A stretch of DNA of 64,000 bases from Phyllobacteriaceae bacterium UBA1940 (lineage in GTDB: Bacteria > Pseudomonadota > Alphaproteobacteria > Rhizobiales > Rhizobiaceae): NCBI GenBank assembly GCA_002336975.1, contig DDFA01000113.1, positions 41,906 through 105,905 of the forward strand, written 5' to 3'. The notes under the pieces are model-generated. The model worked only from the letters and a program-made list of their open reading frames with translations. It had not been told where the DNA came from and did no database searches. Numbering within the stretch: the first letter of the stretch is position 1; each line of letters starts with the position of its first letter. This document shows positions 38,802-49,041 of the stretch, piece after piece. The position numbers and the translations under genes are program-made.

Positions 38802-39100
38802 GGTCGGCTATCTCCGTCAAATGTGGAAATTGAGCCTTTGCGGTCGTGCGGTCACGGGGCTCAATCGGCTAACAAAAAATTCACACATTCAAAATTCATG
38901 CATATTATCAATAAGATAACGTGCAGCTACTGCCTGGCCCATCGTGTTCCCCGAATGTGGCTAACATCGATAGTGCCTGTATGAATTTGTATGCGCAAGC
39001 ATTATTAACGATTCACATGTAGGTATTGTGACATTCCGGCGTTGACAGATTGGCTTTTGCGGCAAGACTGGCCTTTTGCGGCCCAATACGGAGCGATCCC
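38802..39100. promoter_or_regulatory. Divergent control region of the ABC operon and phosphodiesterase
   Basis: This 299-bp gap is AT-rich at 38870-38920. It contains three spaced ATTCA repeats at 38879, 38887 and 38894, and the inverted repeat TTATC-AATAA-GATAA at 38905-38919. A further TTGACA occurs at 39042-39047. These are candidate binding sites for the DeoR regulator and RNA polymerase; no gene is seen. Confidence 0.5.
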
Positions 39101-39877
39101 ATGTTGATTGCGCATGTCAGCGACACGCACCTGCTGGTCGGCGGGAAAAGGCTGGCCGGCCGCTTCGACACCGGCGCGGCGTTCGACCGGTTGATCGCGA
39201 GCCTGGCCAGGCAGCCGGTCAGGCCCGACCTGATCCTGTTCTCCGGCGATCTCGGCGAGGATGCGACCGATGCGGAGTATCGCAAGATCGGCGCCGGCCT
39301 GCGCAGCCTCGGCGTTCCTGTCCGCGCCGTGCCCGGCAATCATGATCTGCGCGCGCCGATGCGCGCCGCGCTCGCCGAGATGACGGATGAGACCGGCGAC
39401 GGCCATCTCTGCCTTGTCGACACCTCGTTTCCGCTGGCCGTGATCGGGCTCGACACGATCGTAGAGGGTGCGCCGCACGGAGAACTGTGCGCGCGGCGGC
39501 TGGCCTGGCTGGACAATGCGCTGAAGCGGTGCGGGGGGAGGCCGACGATTGTTTTCCAACACCATCCTCCAATTGTCACCGGGCTGGCCGACATGGACTC
39601 GATGGGTCTGCTGGCCGGGCGGGAGGAGGAAGCGCGGCTGATCGCGGCCCACGGCGCGGTCGAGGCCGTGCTGTGCGGGCATATCCACCGGGCGATCCAG
39701 GGACGCTGCGGCGGCGCGCCGGTGCGGGTGGCGCCCTCGGCGTCGCATGCGATCGCCTTCGATCTCAGACCGGCGGAACCCTATCGCTTCACCGATGAGC
39801 CGGCGCAATACATGCTGCATCTGTGGCGGCCGGGCGACGGACTGGTCAGCCATGCGGTCGCCGTCGCCGCATCCTGA
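39101..39877 (+). CDS. Metallophosphoesterase (CpdA/GpdQ-like phosphodiesterase)
   Basis: A 258-aa calcineurin-like enzyme. The dinuclear metal ligands are visible in order: IAHVSDTHL, FSGDLGEDATD, VPGNHDLR, FQHHPPI and CGHIHRAIQG. Such enzymes cleave cyclic nucleotides (CpdA) or glycerophosphodiesters (GpdQ). Divergence from an Ugp-like ABC operon with a DeoR regulator favours a glycerophosphodiester role, but this is inference. The ATG at 39101 is the family start; an in-frame one at 39050 adds a non-conserved leader. Confidence 0.9.
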   Translation: MLIAHVSDTHLLVGGKRLAGRFDTGAAFDRLIASLARQPVRPDLILFSGDLGEDATDAEYRKIGAGLRSLGVPVRAVPGNHDLRAPMRAALAEMTDETGDGHLCLVDTSFPLAVIGLDTIVEGAPHGELCARRLAWLDNALKRCGGRPTIVFQHHPPIVTGLADMDSMGLLAGREEEARLIAAHGAVEAVLCGHIHRAIQGRCGGAPVRVAPSASHAIAFDLRPAEPYRFTDEPAQYMLHLWRPGDGLVSHAVAVAAS

Positions 39878-39934
39878 TCCGCCGGCGGCGGCCGAGGACT
39901 TGCAATCGCGCCGTGGTTCTGTACGGCTTGGCCG

Positions 39935-40492
39935 ATGCTCACGCTCCACGGCAACAACCACCCGGTGGTCGGCCACGCGATCGTCTCGGCGGACGGGATG
40001 ATCGCAGACACGCGCGGGCTGATGCCGCCGCGCCTCGTCAACGAGGCCGACTGGAGGTTGTTCCAGGCGGCGCTCGACGCCGCCGCGATCGTCGTGCTCG
40101 GCTCGGCCGGGCATCGCCGCCACCCCAATCCGGGCCGTCGCCGGCTGGTGTTCACCAGTTCGGTCGCCGCGACCGGGCCGGACGGCGGCGACCCGCTGGC
40201 GACGCTTTACAATCCCGAGGGTCTGGCGGTCGCCGACGCGCTGGCGGCGCTTCGGCTTCGCGACGGCGCGGTCGCGGTGACCGGCGGCAGGCGGGTGTTC
40301 GACCATTTCCTGCGTCAGTACGACGAATTCCTGCTGGCCGAGGTGGGCGATTTCGCGCTGCCCGGCGGCACGCCCTGTTTCAGCGCCGGCCATCCCCGCA
40401 CGGTGCTCGCCGCAACGGGTCTCGCGCCAGTCGAATGGTCGATCATCGACCATGCCAATTCGGTCATCCTGACCCGGTGGAGCACGTCATGA
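39935..40492 (+). CDS. RibD C-terminal (dihydrofolate reductase-like) family protein
   Basis: A 185-aa protein with the DHFR-like fold: HAIVSADGMIADTRGLMPPRL at the N-terminus, AAAIVVLGSAGHRRHPNP, and VAVTGGRRVFDHFLRQYDEFLLAEV, which parallels the NADPH-binding GGxxL segment. It has no deaminase domain, so it is not a full RibD. It may be a pteridine or flavin-precursor reductase. Its stop overlaps the pcp start (ATGA). Confidence 0.82.
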   Translation: MLTLHGNNHPVVGHAIVSADGMIADTRGLMPPRLVNEADWRLFQAALDAAAIVVLGSAGHRRHPNPGRRRLVFTSSVAATGPDGGDPLATLYNPEGLAVADALAALRLRDGAVAVTGGRRVFDHFLRQYDEFLLAEVGDFALPGGTPCFSAGHPRTVLAATGLAPVEWSIIDHANSVILTRWSTS

Positions 40493-41145
40493 CGCTCAGC
40501 GTTCTGGTCACAGGTTTCGGCGCGTTCCCCGGCGCGCCGGTCAATCCGACCCGGGAGCTGATCGCGATGCTGGCCGGCCAGGAAGAGGCGTTCCCGGGCG
40601 CGCGCCTGCACTTGCGCGTCCTGCCGGTCGAATACGGCAAGGTTCCGGGCCTGCTCGAACGGTTCGGCCGCGAAGTGCGACCCGACATCGCCATCCATTT
40701 CGGCCTTGCCGCCAATGCGCGCGGCTTCCGGCTGGAATCGACCGCGCGCAACCATTCCTCGGTCAACAAACCCGACGCCGGCGGGGCGTTTGCGCCAGAT
40801 TCGCGGATCTGCGACGGACCGGCTTCGCTGCGCTCGACGCTGCCGCTCGATGACATCGCGGCCGCGTTGAAGGCGCGCGGCCTGCCGGTGACCCGCTCCG
40901 CCCATGCCGGGGGCTATCTGTGCAACCGGCTGTTCTATCTGTCGCGTTCCGGCAGCATCGACGGGTTTCGCCCACGTCTCTCCGGCTTCATCCACCTGCC
41001 CTATCTCGACGACCAGCTCGGCGCATTGCCGCCGGCGATGCGCGCGGGACTGGCGACGCTGACCCGGCCGCAGCTGGTCGAGGGCGCGACGATCGTCATC
41101 GACCGAACGATCGCAGCGGCGGGACGAATAAGCGCGATGGACTGA
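40489..41145 (+). CDS. pcp: Pyroglutamyl-peptidase I
   Basis: Pcp removes N-terminal pyroglutamate from peptides. The 218-aa cysteine peptidase (C15 family) shows VLVTGFGAFPGAPVNPT, the catalytic Glu in FRLESTARN, the Cys in AHAGGYLCNRLFY, and the His in SGFIHLPYLDDQ. The ATG at 40489 overlaps the reductase stop. A longer reading of the same frame upstream is an artefact. The coupling to a DHFR-like gene has no obvious metabolic logic. Confidence 0.93.
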   Translation: MTLSVLVTGFGAFPGAPVNPTRELIAMLAGQEEAFPGARLHLRVLPVEYGKVPGLLERFGREVRPDIAIHFGLAANARGFRLESTARNHSSVNKPDAGGAFAPDSRICDGPASLRSTLPLDDIAAALKARGLPVTRSAHAGGYLCNRLFYLSRSGSIDGFRPRLSGFIHLPYLDDQLGALPPAMRAGLATLTRPQLVEGATIVIDRTIAAAGRISAMD

Positions 41146-41171
41146 GGCGCGGTCGTCCGTCCGTCGTCGAA

Positions 41172-41189
41172 GCGTCACATCACTGTTAC
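41172..41189 (+). promoter_or_regulatory. Pho box upstream of pstS
   Basis: Two seven-base direct repeats, GCGTCAC and CTGTTAC, with a four-base spacer ATCA: the normal PhoB-binding layout (consensus CTGTCAT repeated). It is 74 bases before the pstS ATG. Activation by PhoB at low phosphate is expected. Confidence 0.75.
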
Positions 41190-41262
41190 AAAAGGCTTCT
41201 ATTGGCTCGCCTGCCAGAAGGGGGCGCGAGGCTCCCGATCATATTCCGCACAGGAGCAGGCC

Positions 41263-42300
41263 ATGAACAGACTGATTCTCACCGCGTCGGCAGCCGCACT
41301 CGCGCTCGCCGCCTCCGCCAATTTCGCCGCCGCCCGCGACCGGGTACAGATCGCCGGTTCGTCCACCGTGCTGCCCTACGCCAAGATCGTCGCCGAACGC
41401 TTTGGCGAGACCTTCACCAACTTCAAGACGCCGGTGGTGGAGTCCGGCGGTTCGGGCGCCGGCATCAAGGAGTTCTGCAAGGGCGCCGGCGACGACACCA
41501 TCGACATCGCCAATTCCTCGCGCGCCATGAAGCCGTCGGAAGTCGAGACCTGCAAGGCCAACGGCGTCGCCGACATCCAGGAAGTCAGGTTCGGCTATGA
41601 TGGCATCGTCTTCGCCACCGACGCGGCGGGCCCGGATTTCGCCCTGACGTCGGAAGACGTCTACAAGGCGCTCGCCGCCAGGATCGTCGTCGACGGCAAA
41701 CTGGTCGACAATCCCAACAGCAAATGGAACCAGGTCAACCCGGCGCTGCCCGACTGGGACATCGCTGCGTTCATTCCGGGCGAAAAGCACGGCACCCGCG
41801 AGGTGTTCGAGGAAAAGCTGATGGTCGCAGGCTGCAAGGCGCTGGGCGGCGTCGAGGCGGCCAAGGCCGGCGGGCTCGACGACAAGGCGGCCGAGCAGGC
41901 GTGCAAGGCGGTCCGCAAGGACGGCAAGGCGGTCGACATCGACGGCGACTACACCGAGACGCTCGCCCGCATCGACTCCAACAAGCAGGGGGTGGGCGTG
42001 TTCGGCCTGTCCTTCTACGAAAACAACGCCGACAAGCTGAAGGTCGCCACAGTCGGCGGCGTTACGCCGTCGGTCGACACGGTCGCGTCGGGCGAATATC
42101 CAGTGTCGCGCCCACTGTTTTTCTACGTCAAGAAGGCGCATCTGGGCGTGGTTCCGGGCCTGAAGGACTATGTCGAGTTCTTCCTCGACGAACAGATGGT
42201 CGGCCCCGACGGTCCGCTGGCCGAATACGGCCTGGTGCCGTCGCCCGACGCCGAGCGCCAGGAACAGCGCGACGCCTTCGCCGGTGGCAAGACGATGTAA
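41263..42300 (+). CDS. pstS: Phosphate ABC transporter, phosphate-binding protein PstS
   Basis: A 345-aa periplasmic phosphate receptor with signal peptide (MNRLILTASAAALALAASANFA). The mature part starts RDRVQIAGSSTVLPYAKIVA, with ESGGSGAGIKEFC and IDIANSSRAMK as the phosphate-binding loops. It is the first gene of the pstSCAB-phoU-phoB run and has a Pho box in front. Confidence 0.96.
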   Translation: MNRLILTASAAALALAASANFAAARDRVQIAGSSTVLPYAKIVAERFGETFTNFKTPVVESGGSGAGIKEFCKGAGDDTIDIANSSRAMKPSEVETCKANGVADIQEVRFGYDGIVFATDAAGPDFALTSEDVYKALAARIVVDGKLVDNPNSKWNQVNPALPDWDIAAFIPGEKHGTREVFEEKLMVAGCKALGGVEAAKAGGLDDKAAEQACKAVRKDGKAVDIDGDYTETLARIDSNKQGVGVFGLSFYENNADKLKVATVGGVTPSVDTVASGEYPVSRPLFFYVKKAHLGVVPGLKDYVEFFLDEQMVGPDGPLAEYGLVPSPDAERQEQRDAFAGGKTM

Positions 42301-42417
42301 TTTTGTCGGGGGACGGCGTTCCCCCGGCGAACGGCAAACGCTACTCTTGCCGCAGGGCAAGGGTAGCGTCGGCGGGCTCCGCGGCCGGCCGAACCACCTT
42401 CGCGCCAAGGCTCAAAA

Positions 42418-43872
42418 ATGTCCGGTTTGATGACCCTGCTGCTGATCCTCGCCATCGGCCTCGCCGCCCTGGCGATCGGCCGTTCACGGGCGAAATCGCT
42501 CGACGCCGCCGGCGTCAAGCCGCATTCGCGGCCGCAATATCACGGCGCCTGGGCGATGCTGCTCGCGACCGGGCCGGCGCTGCTGCTCCTCATCGCCTGG
42601 TCGATCGGATCGGCCAATTATGTCGACCGCGCCATTTCGTCGGGCGTTCATGCCGCGTCGGCCGAGACCGCCGCAACGGCAACGTCGCTGGTGAAGCGAC
42701 TGGCGTCGAGCATCAAGCTGCTCGATCCGGCCGACCAGGCCAACCTGCCGGCGACCATCGAGGCGCTGACGCCGCTGTTGTCCGCCAAGGGCGTCGCGCT
42801 TGCCGCCGACACCGCCGACTACATGATCCCGGTCGCCGTCGCCGCCAACCGTACCGCGGCGACGCTCGGCTGGACCGGCGGCCTGATCGCCGTCGGCCTG
42901 TCGGTCGCCGGCGCGCTGATCGGGCTCAGCCAGATCGCGACCCGCAGCCGCGCCCGCGACAAGGTCGAGACGGCAATGCTGTGGGCGCTGTTCGGCGCCT
43001 CCACCATCGCCATCCTCACCACGGTCGGGATCGTCCTGTCGATGCTGTTCCAGACGCTCGCCTTCTTCCGGGACGTGTCGCCGCTGTCGTTCTTCTTCGG
43101 CACGGTGTGGGATCCCAGGTTCTCGGCCGCCGGCGGCGACGGCGCGCAGGGCCAGTTCGGCCTGATCCCGCTGCTCGCCGGCACGCTCTACATCGCTTTG
43201 GTGGCGCTGCTGGTCGCCGTGCCGGTCGGGCTGATGTCGGCTGTCTACATGTCGGAATACGCCTCGCGCCCGGTGCGCACCGTGGTCAAGCCGGCGCTCG
43301 AACTGCTCGCCGGCATCCCGACCATCGTCTACGGCATCTTCGCACTGATCACGCTCGGGCCGTGGCTGCGCGACCTGTCGGCGGCGCTGTGGGGCGGCGA
43401 TCCGTTCATCCAGGCGCAGTCGATCTTCACCGCCGGCCTGGTGATGGGCGTGATGCTGATCCCGGTGGTCTCGTCCCTGTCCGACGACATCATCAGCGCG
43501 GTGCCGCAGGCGATGCGCGACGGCTCGCTCGGCCTCGGCGCGACGCGCTCCGAGACCGTCAAGCGCGTCATCCTGCCCGCCGCCCTGCCGGGCATTGTCG
43601 GCGCGGTGCTGCTGACCGCCTCGCGCGCCATCGGCGAGACGATGATCGTGGTGCTCGCCGCCGGCGTCGCGGCCAACCTCACCGCCAATCCGTTCGAGGC
43701 GATGACCACTATCACCGTCAAGATCGTCAACCAGCTGACCGGCGACCTCGAATTCAATTCGCCGCAGACGCTCGTCGCCTTCGCGCTCGGCCTCACCTTG
43801 TTCTTCGTCACGCTGGCGATGAACGTGGTGGCGCTGGCAATCGTGCGCAGATACAGGGAGCAGTACGAATGA
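42418..43872 (+). CDS. pstC: Phosphate ABC transporter permease PstC
   Basis: A 484-aa inner-membrane permease. It is longer than E. coli PstC (about 320 aa) because of an N-terminal extension with extra helices and a large loop (about 30-190), which is usual in alphaproteobacteria. The conserved core has [44 protein letters not shown] and [30 protein letters not shown]. It overlaps pstA by four bases. Confidence 0.95.
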   Translation: MSGLMTLLLILAIGLAALAIGRSRAKSLDAAGVKPHSRPQYHGAWAMLLATGPALLLLIAWSIGSANYVDRAISSGVHAASAETAATATSLVKRLASSIKLLDPADQANLPATIEALTPLLSAKGVALAADTADYMIPVAVAANRTAATLGWTGGLIAVGLSVAGALIGLSQIATRSRARDKVETAMLWALFGASTIAILTTVGIVLSMLFQTLAFFRDVSPLSFFFGTVWDPRFSAAGGDGAQGQFGLIPLLAGTLYIALVALLVAVPVGLMSAVYMSEYASRPVRTVVKPALELLAGIPTIVYGIFALITLGPWLRDLSAALWGGDPFIQAQSIFTAGLVMGVMLIPVVSSLSDDIISAVPQAMRDGSLGLGATRSETVKRVILPAALPGIVGAVLLTASRAIGETMIVVLAAGVAANLTANPFEAMTTITVKIVNQLTGDLEFNSPQTLVAFALGLTLFFVTLAMNVVALAIVRRYREQYE

Positions 43873-45188
43873 CCGCCATCGCCCCCGACAGCGCGCTGCC
43901 GGTTTCGGCGCGGCCGCCGCGCCGCGACATCGGCATCCGGAAACGCTACGCCGCGGAAGCGCGCTTCAAGGCCTATGGCGTCGCGGCCATCGTCTTCGGC
44001 CTGACGTTCCTGGCGATCATGCTCGGCTCGATCGTCTCGAAGGGATACACCGCCTTCTGGCAGACAAACATCACCTTGCCGGTGACGTTCGACGCCGCCG
44101 CGCTCGACCCGCAGAACAAGCGCGACAGCGATCCGTCGGTGCTGGTCAAGGCGAACTACGACAAGCTGGCGCAGCAGGCGCTCGCCGCAAAACTCGGCGT
44201 CGCCGCCGACGACAAGGCGAAGCAGCGCGAGATGAAAGGCATCCTGTCGGACAGCAGCCGCATCCAGCTGCGCGACATGCTGGTCGCCGATCCGGCGCTG
44301 ATGGGCAAGTCCGTCGACGTGTCGATGCTGGCCTCGGCCAATATCGATTCCGCCTTCAAGGGGCAGATCGACCTGTCGGTTCCCGAGGCGCGGCGCAAGG
44401 TCAAGGACCAGCAGATCGCGTGGATGAACCAGCTCGCCGGCGAAGGCGTGCTGACGCAGAAATTCAACACCGGCCTGTTCACCTTCGGCGCGTCGAGCCG
44501 GGCCGAAACCTCCGGCATCGGCGTCGCCGTCGTCGGCTCGCTCTACATGATGGGCATCGTCCTTGCGCTGGCGCTATTCGTCGGCGTCGCCGCCTCGATC
44601 TATCTGGAGGAGTTCGCGGCGAAGAACCGGCTGACCGACCTGATCGAGGTCAACATCAACAATCTCGCCGCGGTGCCGTCGATCGTCTACGGACTGCTCG
44701 GCCTCGCCGTCTTCATCAATTTTCTCGGCCTGCCGCGCTCGGCGGCTCTGGTCGGCGGCGTGACGCTGTCGCTGATGACGCTGCCGACGATCATCATCGC
44801 CACCCGCGCAGCGCTTGCCGCGGTGCCGCCGTCGATCCGGGCAGGGGCGCTGGCGCTTGGCGCATCGCGCATGCAGGTGGTGTTCCACCACGTCTTGCCG
44901 CTGGCGATGCCCGGCATCCTCACCGGCACGATCATCGGGCTGGCGCGGGCGCTCGGCGAGACCGCGCCGCTGCTGCTGATCGGCATGGTGGCGTTCGTCG
45001 CCGACTATCCCTCGACGCCGCTCGATCCGTCGACGGCGCTGCCGGTGCAGATCTATATGTGGTCGAACGAGGCCGAGCGCGCTTTTGTCGAGCGGATGTC
45101 GGGCGCGATCATCATCCTGCTCGCCTTCCTGATGGTCATGAATATCACGGCCATTGTGCTGCGGCGCAAATTCGAACGCCGCTGGTGA
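43869..45188 (+). CDS. pstA: Phosphate ABC transporter permease PstA
   Basis: A 439-aa inner-membrane permease, with a long periplasmic loop of about 180 residues after the first helix (residues 65-210), typical of rhizobial PstA. The C-terminal core has [33 protein letters not shown] and the ATPase-contact loop [28 protein letters not shown]. The ATG at 43869 overlaps the pstC stop; the much longer in-frame reading beginning at 41724 is an artefact. Confidence 0.95.
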   Translation: MTAIAPDSALPVSARPPRRDIGIRKRYAAEARFKAYGVAAIVFGLTFLAIMLGSIVSKGYTAFWQTNITLPVTFDAAALDPQNKRDSDPSVLVKANYDKLAQQALAAKLGVAADDKAKQREMKGILSDSSRIQLRDMLVADPALMGKSVDVSMLASANIDSAFKGQIDLSVPEARRKVKDQQIAWMNQLAGEGVLTQKFNTGLFTFGASSRAETSGIGVAVVGSLYMMGIVLALALFVGVAASIYLEEFAAKNRLTDLIEVNINNLAAVPSIVYGLLGLAVFINFLGLPRSAALVGGVTLSLMTLPTIIIATRAALAAVPPSIRAGALALGASRMQVVFHHVLPLAMPGILTGTIIGLARALGETAPLLLIGMVAFVADYPSTPLDPSTALPVQIYMWSNEAERAFVERMSGAIIILLAFLMVMNITAIVLRRKFERRW

Positions 45189-45199
45189 CGGAGTACGTT

Positions 45200-46024
45200 A
45201 TGAACATCATGACCGACAAGGCACTCGAGGAAGCGACGACCCGCGCCATGACCGCCAGACCCGACGATACGATCAAGATGCGCGGCGACAAGGTCACCGT
45301 CCACTATGGCGAGAAACAGGCGCTGTTCGGGGTGGATCTTAACGTGCGCGAGCGGCAGGTGACGGCGCTGATCGGACCGTCGGGCTGCGGCAAGTCGACC
45401 TTCCTGCGCTGTCTCAACCGGATGAACGACACCATCGCCGGCGCCCGCGTCGGCGGCCTGATCACGCTTGACGGCGAAGATATCTACGACAAGGCGATCG
45501 ACGTGGTGGAACTGCGGGCGCGCGTCGGCATGGTGTTCCAGAAACCAAACCCGTTCCCGAAGTCGATTTACGAAAACGTCGCCTACGGTCCGCGCATCCA
45601 CGGGCTGACCAGATCGAAGGCCGAGCTCGACCAGGTCGTCGAGCAGAGCCTCGGGCGCGCGGCGCTGTGGAACGAGGTCAAGGACCGGCTGCACGAGCCG
45701 GGAACCGGCCTGTCGGGCGGCCAGCAGCAGCGGCTGTGCATCGCCCGCGCCATCGCGGTGTCGCCGGAAGTGATCCTGATGGACGAACCGTGCTCGGCGC
45801 TCGATCCGATTGCGACGGCCAAGATCGAGGAACTGATCGACGAGCTGCGGCAGAATTTCACCATCGTCATCGTCACCCATTCGATGCAGCAGGCGGCGCG
45901 GGTGTCGCAGCGCACCGCCATGTTCCACCTCGGCTATCTGGTCGAGGAAGGGGCGACGGAAAAGATGTTCACCTCGCCCGACGACAAGAGGACGCAGGAC
46001 TACATCACCGGCCGCTTCGGGTGA
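45200..46024 (+). CDS. pstB: Phosphate ABC transporter ATP-binding protein PstB
   Basis: A 274-aa ATPase. Walker A is [21 protein letters not shown], trimmed here to GPSGCGKST at about 56-64; [20 protein letters not shown], signature [16 protein letters not shown] and Walker [16 protein letters not shown] follow. The ATG at 45200 has GGAG eight bases upstream; the reading frame is open further back over pstA but not as a real gene. Confidence 0.97.
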   Translation: MNIMTDKALEEATTRAMTARPDDTIKMRGDKVTVHYGEKQALFGVDLNVRERQVTALIGPSGCGKSTFLRCLNRMNDTIAGARVGGLITLDGEDIYDKAIDVVELRARVGMVFQKPNPFPKSIYENVAYGPRIHGLTRSKAELDQVVEQSLGRAALWNEVKDRLHEPGTGLSGGQQQRLCIARAIAVSPEVILMDEPCSALDPIATAKIEELIDELRQNFTIVIVTHSMQQAARVSQRTAMFHLGYLVEEGATEKMFTSPDDKRTQDYITGRFG

Positions 46025-46180
46025 AATCGCGTGAGGACGGGCCGCAAATGACGCTCGGTTCGGCTTCCGGTGCTCACGTGCCCAAAGCACGCTCCGCTCC
46101 GGTCCTCACCGACCACCATTTTCGCCACGCCCTGACGCGGTTTCAGGGCGGCGCTAATCAAGGGATCTCGGAGAACACCG

Positions 46181-46888
46181 ATGGGTGAACACACAGTCAG
46201 GTCGTTCGACCTGGAACTCGACCAGATCGACCGGCTGATCCGCGACATGGGCGACCGCGCCGGGCGGATGGTGGCCGACGCCACCGCCGCGCTGGTTGCG
46301 TCCGACGACGCCCTGGCGCAGCGCGTCATTTCCGAAGACGCGCTCTTGGACGCCGGCCAGCGCGAGCTTGACGAACGCGCCATCACGCTGATCGCCAAAC
46401 GCCAGCCGATGGCGCAGGACCTGCGCGCCGTGGTCGGGGCGATCCGCATGGCCAACGATCTCGAGCGCATCGGCGACATGGCGAAAAACATCGCCAAGCG
46501 GGTCTCGGCGGTCGGCCAGACGCCGACGCCGCGGTCGCTGTCGCATTCGATCGAGGCGATGTCCGTCATGGTGCTGGCGCAGGTTGCCGGCGTCATCGAC
46601 AATTATGTCGGCCGCAACGCCAAGGCGCTGGTTGCGCTGCGGGCGCAGGACGAGGAGATCGACATCCAGTATGCGTCGATCTTCCGCGAACTGCTCACCT
46701 ATATGATGGAAGACCCGCGCAACATCACGCCGTGCACGCATCTTCTGTTCTGCGCCAAGAATCTCGAACGCGTCGGCGACCATGTCACCAATATCGCCGA
46801 GAACGCCTATTATGTGATGACCGGCGACCAGTTGCCCGTGAACCGTCCGAAGATCGACGAGACCGGCGCAACGCCGCCCGCCGCATAG
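46181..46888 (+). CDS. phoU: Phosphate signalling protein PhoU
   Basis: PhoU links the Pst transporter to the PhoR kinase and lowers Pho signalling at high phosphate. The 235-aa all-helical protein has two PhoU repeats, with AVVGAIRMANDLERIGDMAKNIAKR and LFCAKNLERVGDHVTNIAEN as the metal-binding motifs. The ATG at 46181 follows GGAGAACACCG. The 156-bp gap after pstB contains a GC-rich imperfect inverted repeat but no gene. Confidence 0.96.
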   Translation: MGEHTVRSFDLELDQIDRLIRDMGDRAGRMVADATAALVASDDALAQRVISEDALLDAGQRELDERAITLIAKRQPMAQDLRAVVGAIRMANDLERIGDMAKNIAKRVSAVGQTPTPRSLSHSIEAMSVMVLAQVAGVIDNYVGRNAKALVALRAQDEEIDIQYASIFRELLTYMMEDPRNITPCTHLLFCAKNLERVGDHVTNIAENAYYVMTGDQLPVNRPKIDETGATPPAA

Positions 46889-46906
46889 GCCCCAGGAGAG
46901 ACACAG

Positions 46907-47596
46907 ATGATCGCGCCGAAGATCATGGTGGTCGAGGACGAGGAGCCGCTGGGCGTGCTGCTGCGTTACAATCTCGAGGCCGAAGGCTATCAGGTCGAGA
47001 TTGTCGCGCGCGGCGACGAGGCGGACCTGCGGCTGCAGGAAAACGTGCCCGACCTGCTGGTGCTCGACTGGATGGTGCCGGCGGTGTCGGGCATCGAATT
47101 GTGCCGGCGGCTGCGGATGCGGCCGCAGACCGAACGGCTGCCGATCATCATGCTGACCGCGCGCGGCGAGGAAAGCGACCGGGTGCGGGGGCTGGCCACC
47201 GGCGCGGACGACTATCTGGTCAAGCCGTTCTCGACGCCGGAATTCATCGCCCGGGTGCGGGCGCTGTTGCGCCGCGCCAGGCCGGAAGTGCTGTCGTCGG
47301 TGCTCAAGGTCGGCGACATCGTGCTCGACCGCGAATCGCACAGGGTGTTTCGCAGCGACAGCGAAATCAGGCTCGGGCCGACCGAGTTCAGGCTGCTGGA
47401 GTTCTTGATGCGCCATCCCGGCCGGGTCTATTCGCGCGGCCAGCTGCTCGACAATGTCTGGGGCGACACGAACTATATCGACGAACGCACCGTCGACGTG
47501 CATGTCGGGCGGCTGCGCAAGGCGGTCAATACCGGCCGCCAGGCCGATGTCATCCGCACTATCCGTGGCGCCGGCTACGCCATCCAGGAAGGCTGA
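46907..47596 (+). CDS. phoB: Phosphate regulon response regulator PhoB
   Basis: A 229-aa OmpR/PhoB-type regulator. The receiver domain (residues 1-120) has DEE at 11-13, the phospho-acceptor Asp54 in LVLDWMVPA and the Lys in YLVKPF. The C-terminal winged helix (130-228) has GPTEFRLLEFLMRHPGRVYSRGQLLDNVWG and DERTVDVHVGRLRKA. It would bind the Pho box at 41172. The kinase gene phoR is not in the window. Confidence 0.96.
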   Translation: MIAPKIMVVEDEEPLGVLLRYNLEAEGYQVEIVARGDEADLRLQENVPDLLVLDWMVPAVSGIELCRRLRMRPQTERLPIIMLTARGEESDRVRGLATGADDYLVKPFSTPEFIARVRALLRRARPEVLSSVLKVGDIVLDRESHRVFRSDSEIRLGPTEFRLLEFLMRHPGRVYSRGQLLDNVWGDTNYIDERTVDVHVGRLRKAVNTGRQADVIRTIRGAGYAIQEG

Positions 47597-47724
47597 ACGA
47601 CGGGTTTTGCCCGTACGCCCGAGGGGCCGGGAACCGGCGCGCAGCCGGTGCGACGAAGGCCCACTTGCCGCCCGGCCCACGCCCGTGTTTACCTGCCCGC
47701 GCATCGGTCGGGAGGACCTGCCTG

Positions 47725-49041
47725 TTGTTTCGACGCTTGTTCCTGGCGGCGGTCGCCGCCGCGTTCGCTTTCGCCGCCGCGCCGGCGTCCGCGTCCAATG
47801 ACGGCGTCGCCAATGGCGAGATGCTGCGCACCTGGTACCGGCTGGTGCTCGAACTGGTGCGCCACACGCCGACCTATTCGCCGCCGGTGGCGTCGCGCGC
47901 CTTCGCCTATCTCGGCGTCGCAGCCTACGAGGCGGCCGCGTCGGGCGATCCGACACTGCGGACGCTGGCCGGGCAGCTGAACGCGCTGACGCCGTTGACT
48001 GCGCGCGAGGCTGGCCGGACCTATGACGAGGGCGTGGTGCTGCAGGCGGCGGTCGCGTTCGGGGCGAAGAATTTTTTCAGCCATACCGGCCCCACCGGCC
48101 AGCGGGCGCTGGCCGCGATGGAGCGCAAGCTCAAGGCCGGCGCGGCGCGGGGCGTCGACGCCGACATCGCCGCGCGCAGCGAGGCGTTCGGGCAGGCGCT
48201 TGGGGCGCACATCCTCGCCTGGTCGGACACCGACGGCGGCGCGGTGGTCGAAAACATGGGCTTTCCGCTGCAATACACGCTGACCGCGGGCCCGGCGCAC
48301 TGGGTTCCGACCAGCCTGGTCCGGCAGCAGCAGCTGCCGTTGCTGCCCGACTGGGGCGGCAACCGCACCTTCGCGACGCCGTCGGGCAAGGATTGCAGCC
48401 TGCCGCCGCCGCCGGCCTACAGCGAGGACAAGAATTCCGAATTCTACAAGCAGGCTCTCGAAGTCTACGAGACGGTCAACAACCTGACCCCCGAGCAGCG
48501 GGACATCGCGCGCTTCTGGTCGGACGACCCGATGCTGTCGCCGACGCCGCCGGGCCACTGGATCTCTATCGCCATGGAGATCCTCGACGGCGAGAAGGCC
48601 GACGCCGCCCGCAGCGCCGACGTATTGGCGCGGCTGGGGGTTGCGGTCGCCGACGGCTTCATCGGCTGCTGGAGCGAAAAGTTTCGCTACGATCTGGTGC
48701 GCCCGGTCACCTATATCCGTCGGCTGATCGACCCCAAATGGGAAACGCTGCTGATCACGCCGCCATTTCCGGAATATCCGAGCGGCCATTCCACCCAGTC
48801 GGGCGCGGCGGCGGCGGTGTTGACGGCATTTTTCGGCGAGCATTTCGCCTTCGAGGACCGCACCCATGAGGATGACGGCCTGGCGGCGCGGCAGTTCGCG
48901 TCCTTCCACGCCGCCGCCGAGGAAGCCGGCATTTCGCGGCTCTATGGCGGTATCCATTTTCGCGCCGCCATCGAACTCGGGATCGAACAGGGCCATTGCA
49001 TCGGCGCCTATGCGGTCAGACTGACGACGGTGCGGCGATGA
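47725..49041 (+). CDS. Vanadium haloperoxidase/acid phosphatase (PAP2) superfamily exported protein
   Basis: A 438-aa protein with a signal peptide (FRRLFLAAVAAAFAFAAAPASA). The three-part vanadate/phosphate-binding motif is complete: KFRYDLVRP (319-327, K-x6-RP), PSGHS (352-356) and SRLYGGIH (404-411, SR-x5-H). This fits either a vanadium haloperoxidase or an acid phosphatase. Start is TTG at 47725 with GGAGG nine bases upstream; the longer in-frame reading crosses phoB and is rejected. It is 128 bases after phoB and overlaps a CRTAC1-type gene by four bases. Confidence 0.87.
   Translation: MFRRLFLAAVAAAFAFAAAPASASNDGVANGEMLRTWYRLVLELVRHTPTYSPPVASRAFAYLGVAAYEAAASGDPTLRTLAGQLNALTPLTAREAGRTYDEGVVLQAAVAFGAKNFFSHTGPTGQRALAAMERKLKAGAARGVDADIAARSEAFGQALGAHILAWSDTDGGAVVENMGFPLQYTLTAGPAHWVPTSLVRQQQLPLLPDWGGNRTFATPSGKDCSLPPPPAYSEDKNSEFYKQALEVYETVNNLTPEQRDIARFWSDDPMLSPTPPGHWISIAMEILDGEKADAARSADVLARLGVAVADGFIGCWSEKFRYDLVRPVTYIRRLIDPKWETLLITPPFPEYPSGHSTQSGAAAAVLTAFFGEHFAFEDRTHEDDGLAARQFASFHAAAEEAGISRLYGGIHFRAAIELGIEQGHCIGAYAVRLTTVRR

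Noticed and set aside
41724..45188. 1154-codon open frame across pstS, pstC and pstA
   Set aside because: Only its end (from 43869) is pstA; the rest is an Arg/Gly-rich shadow of pstS and pstC in a high-GC genome.
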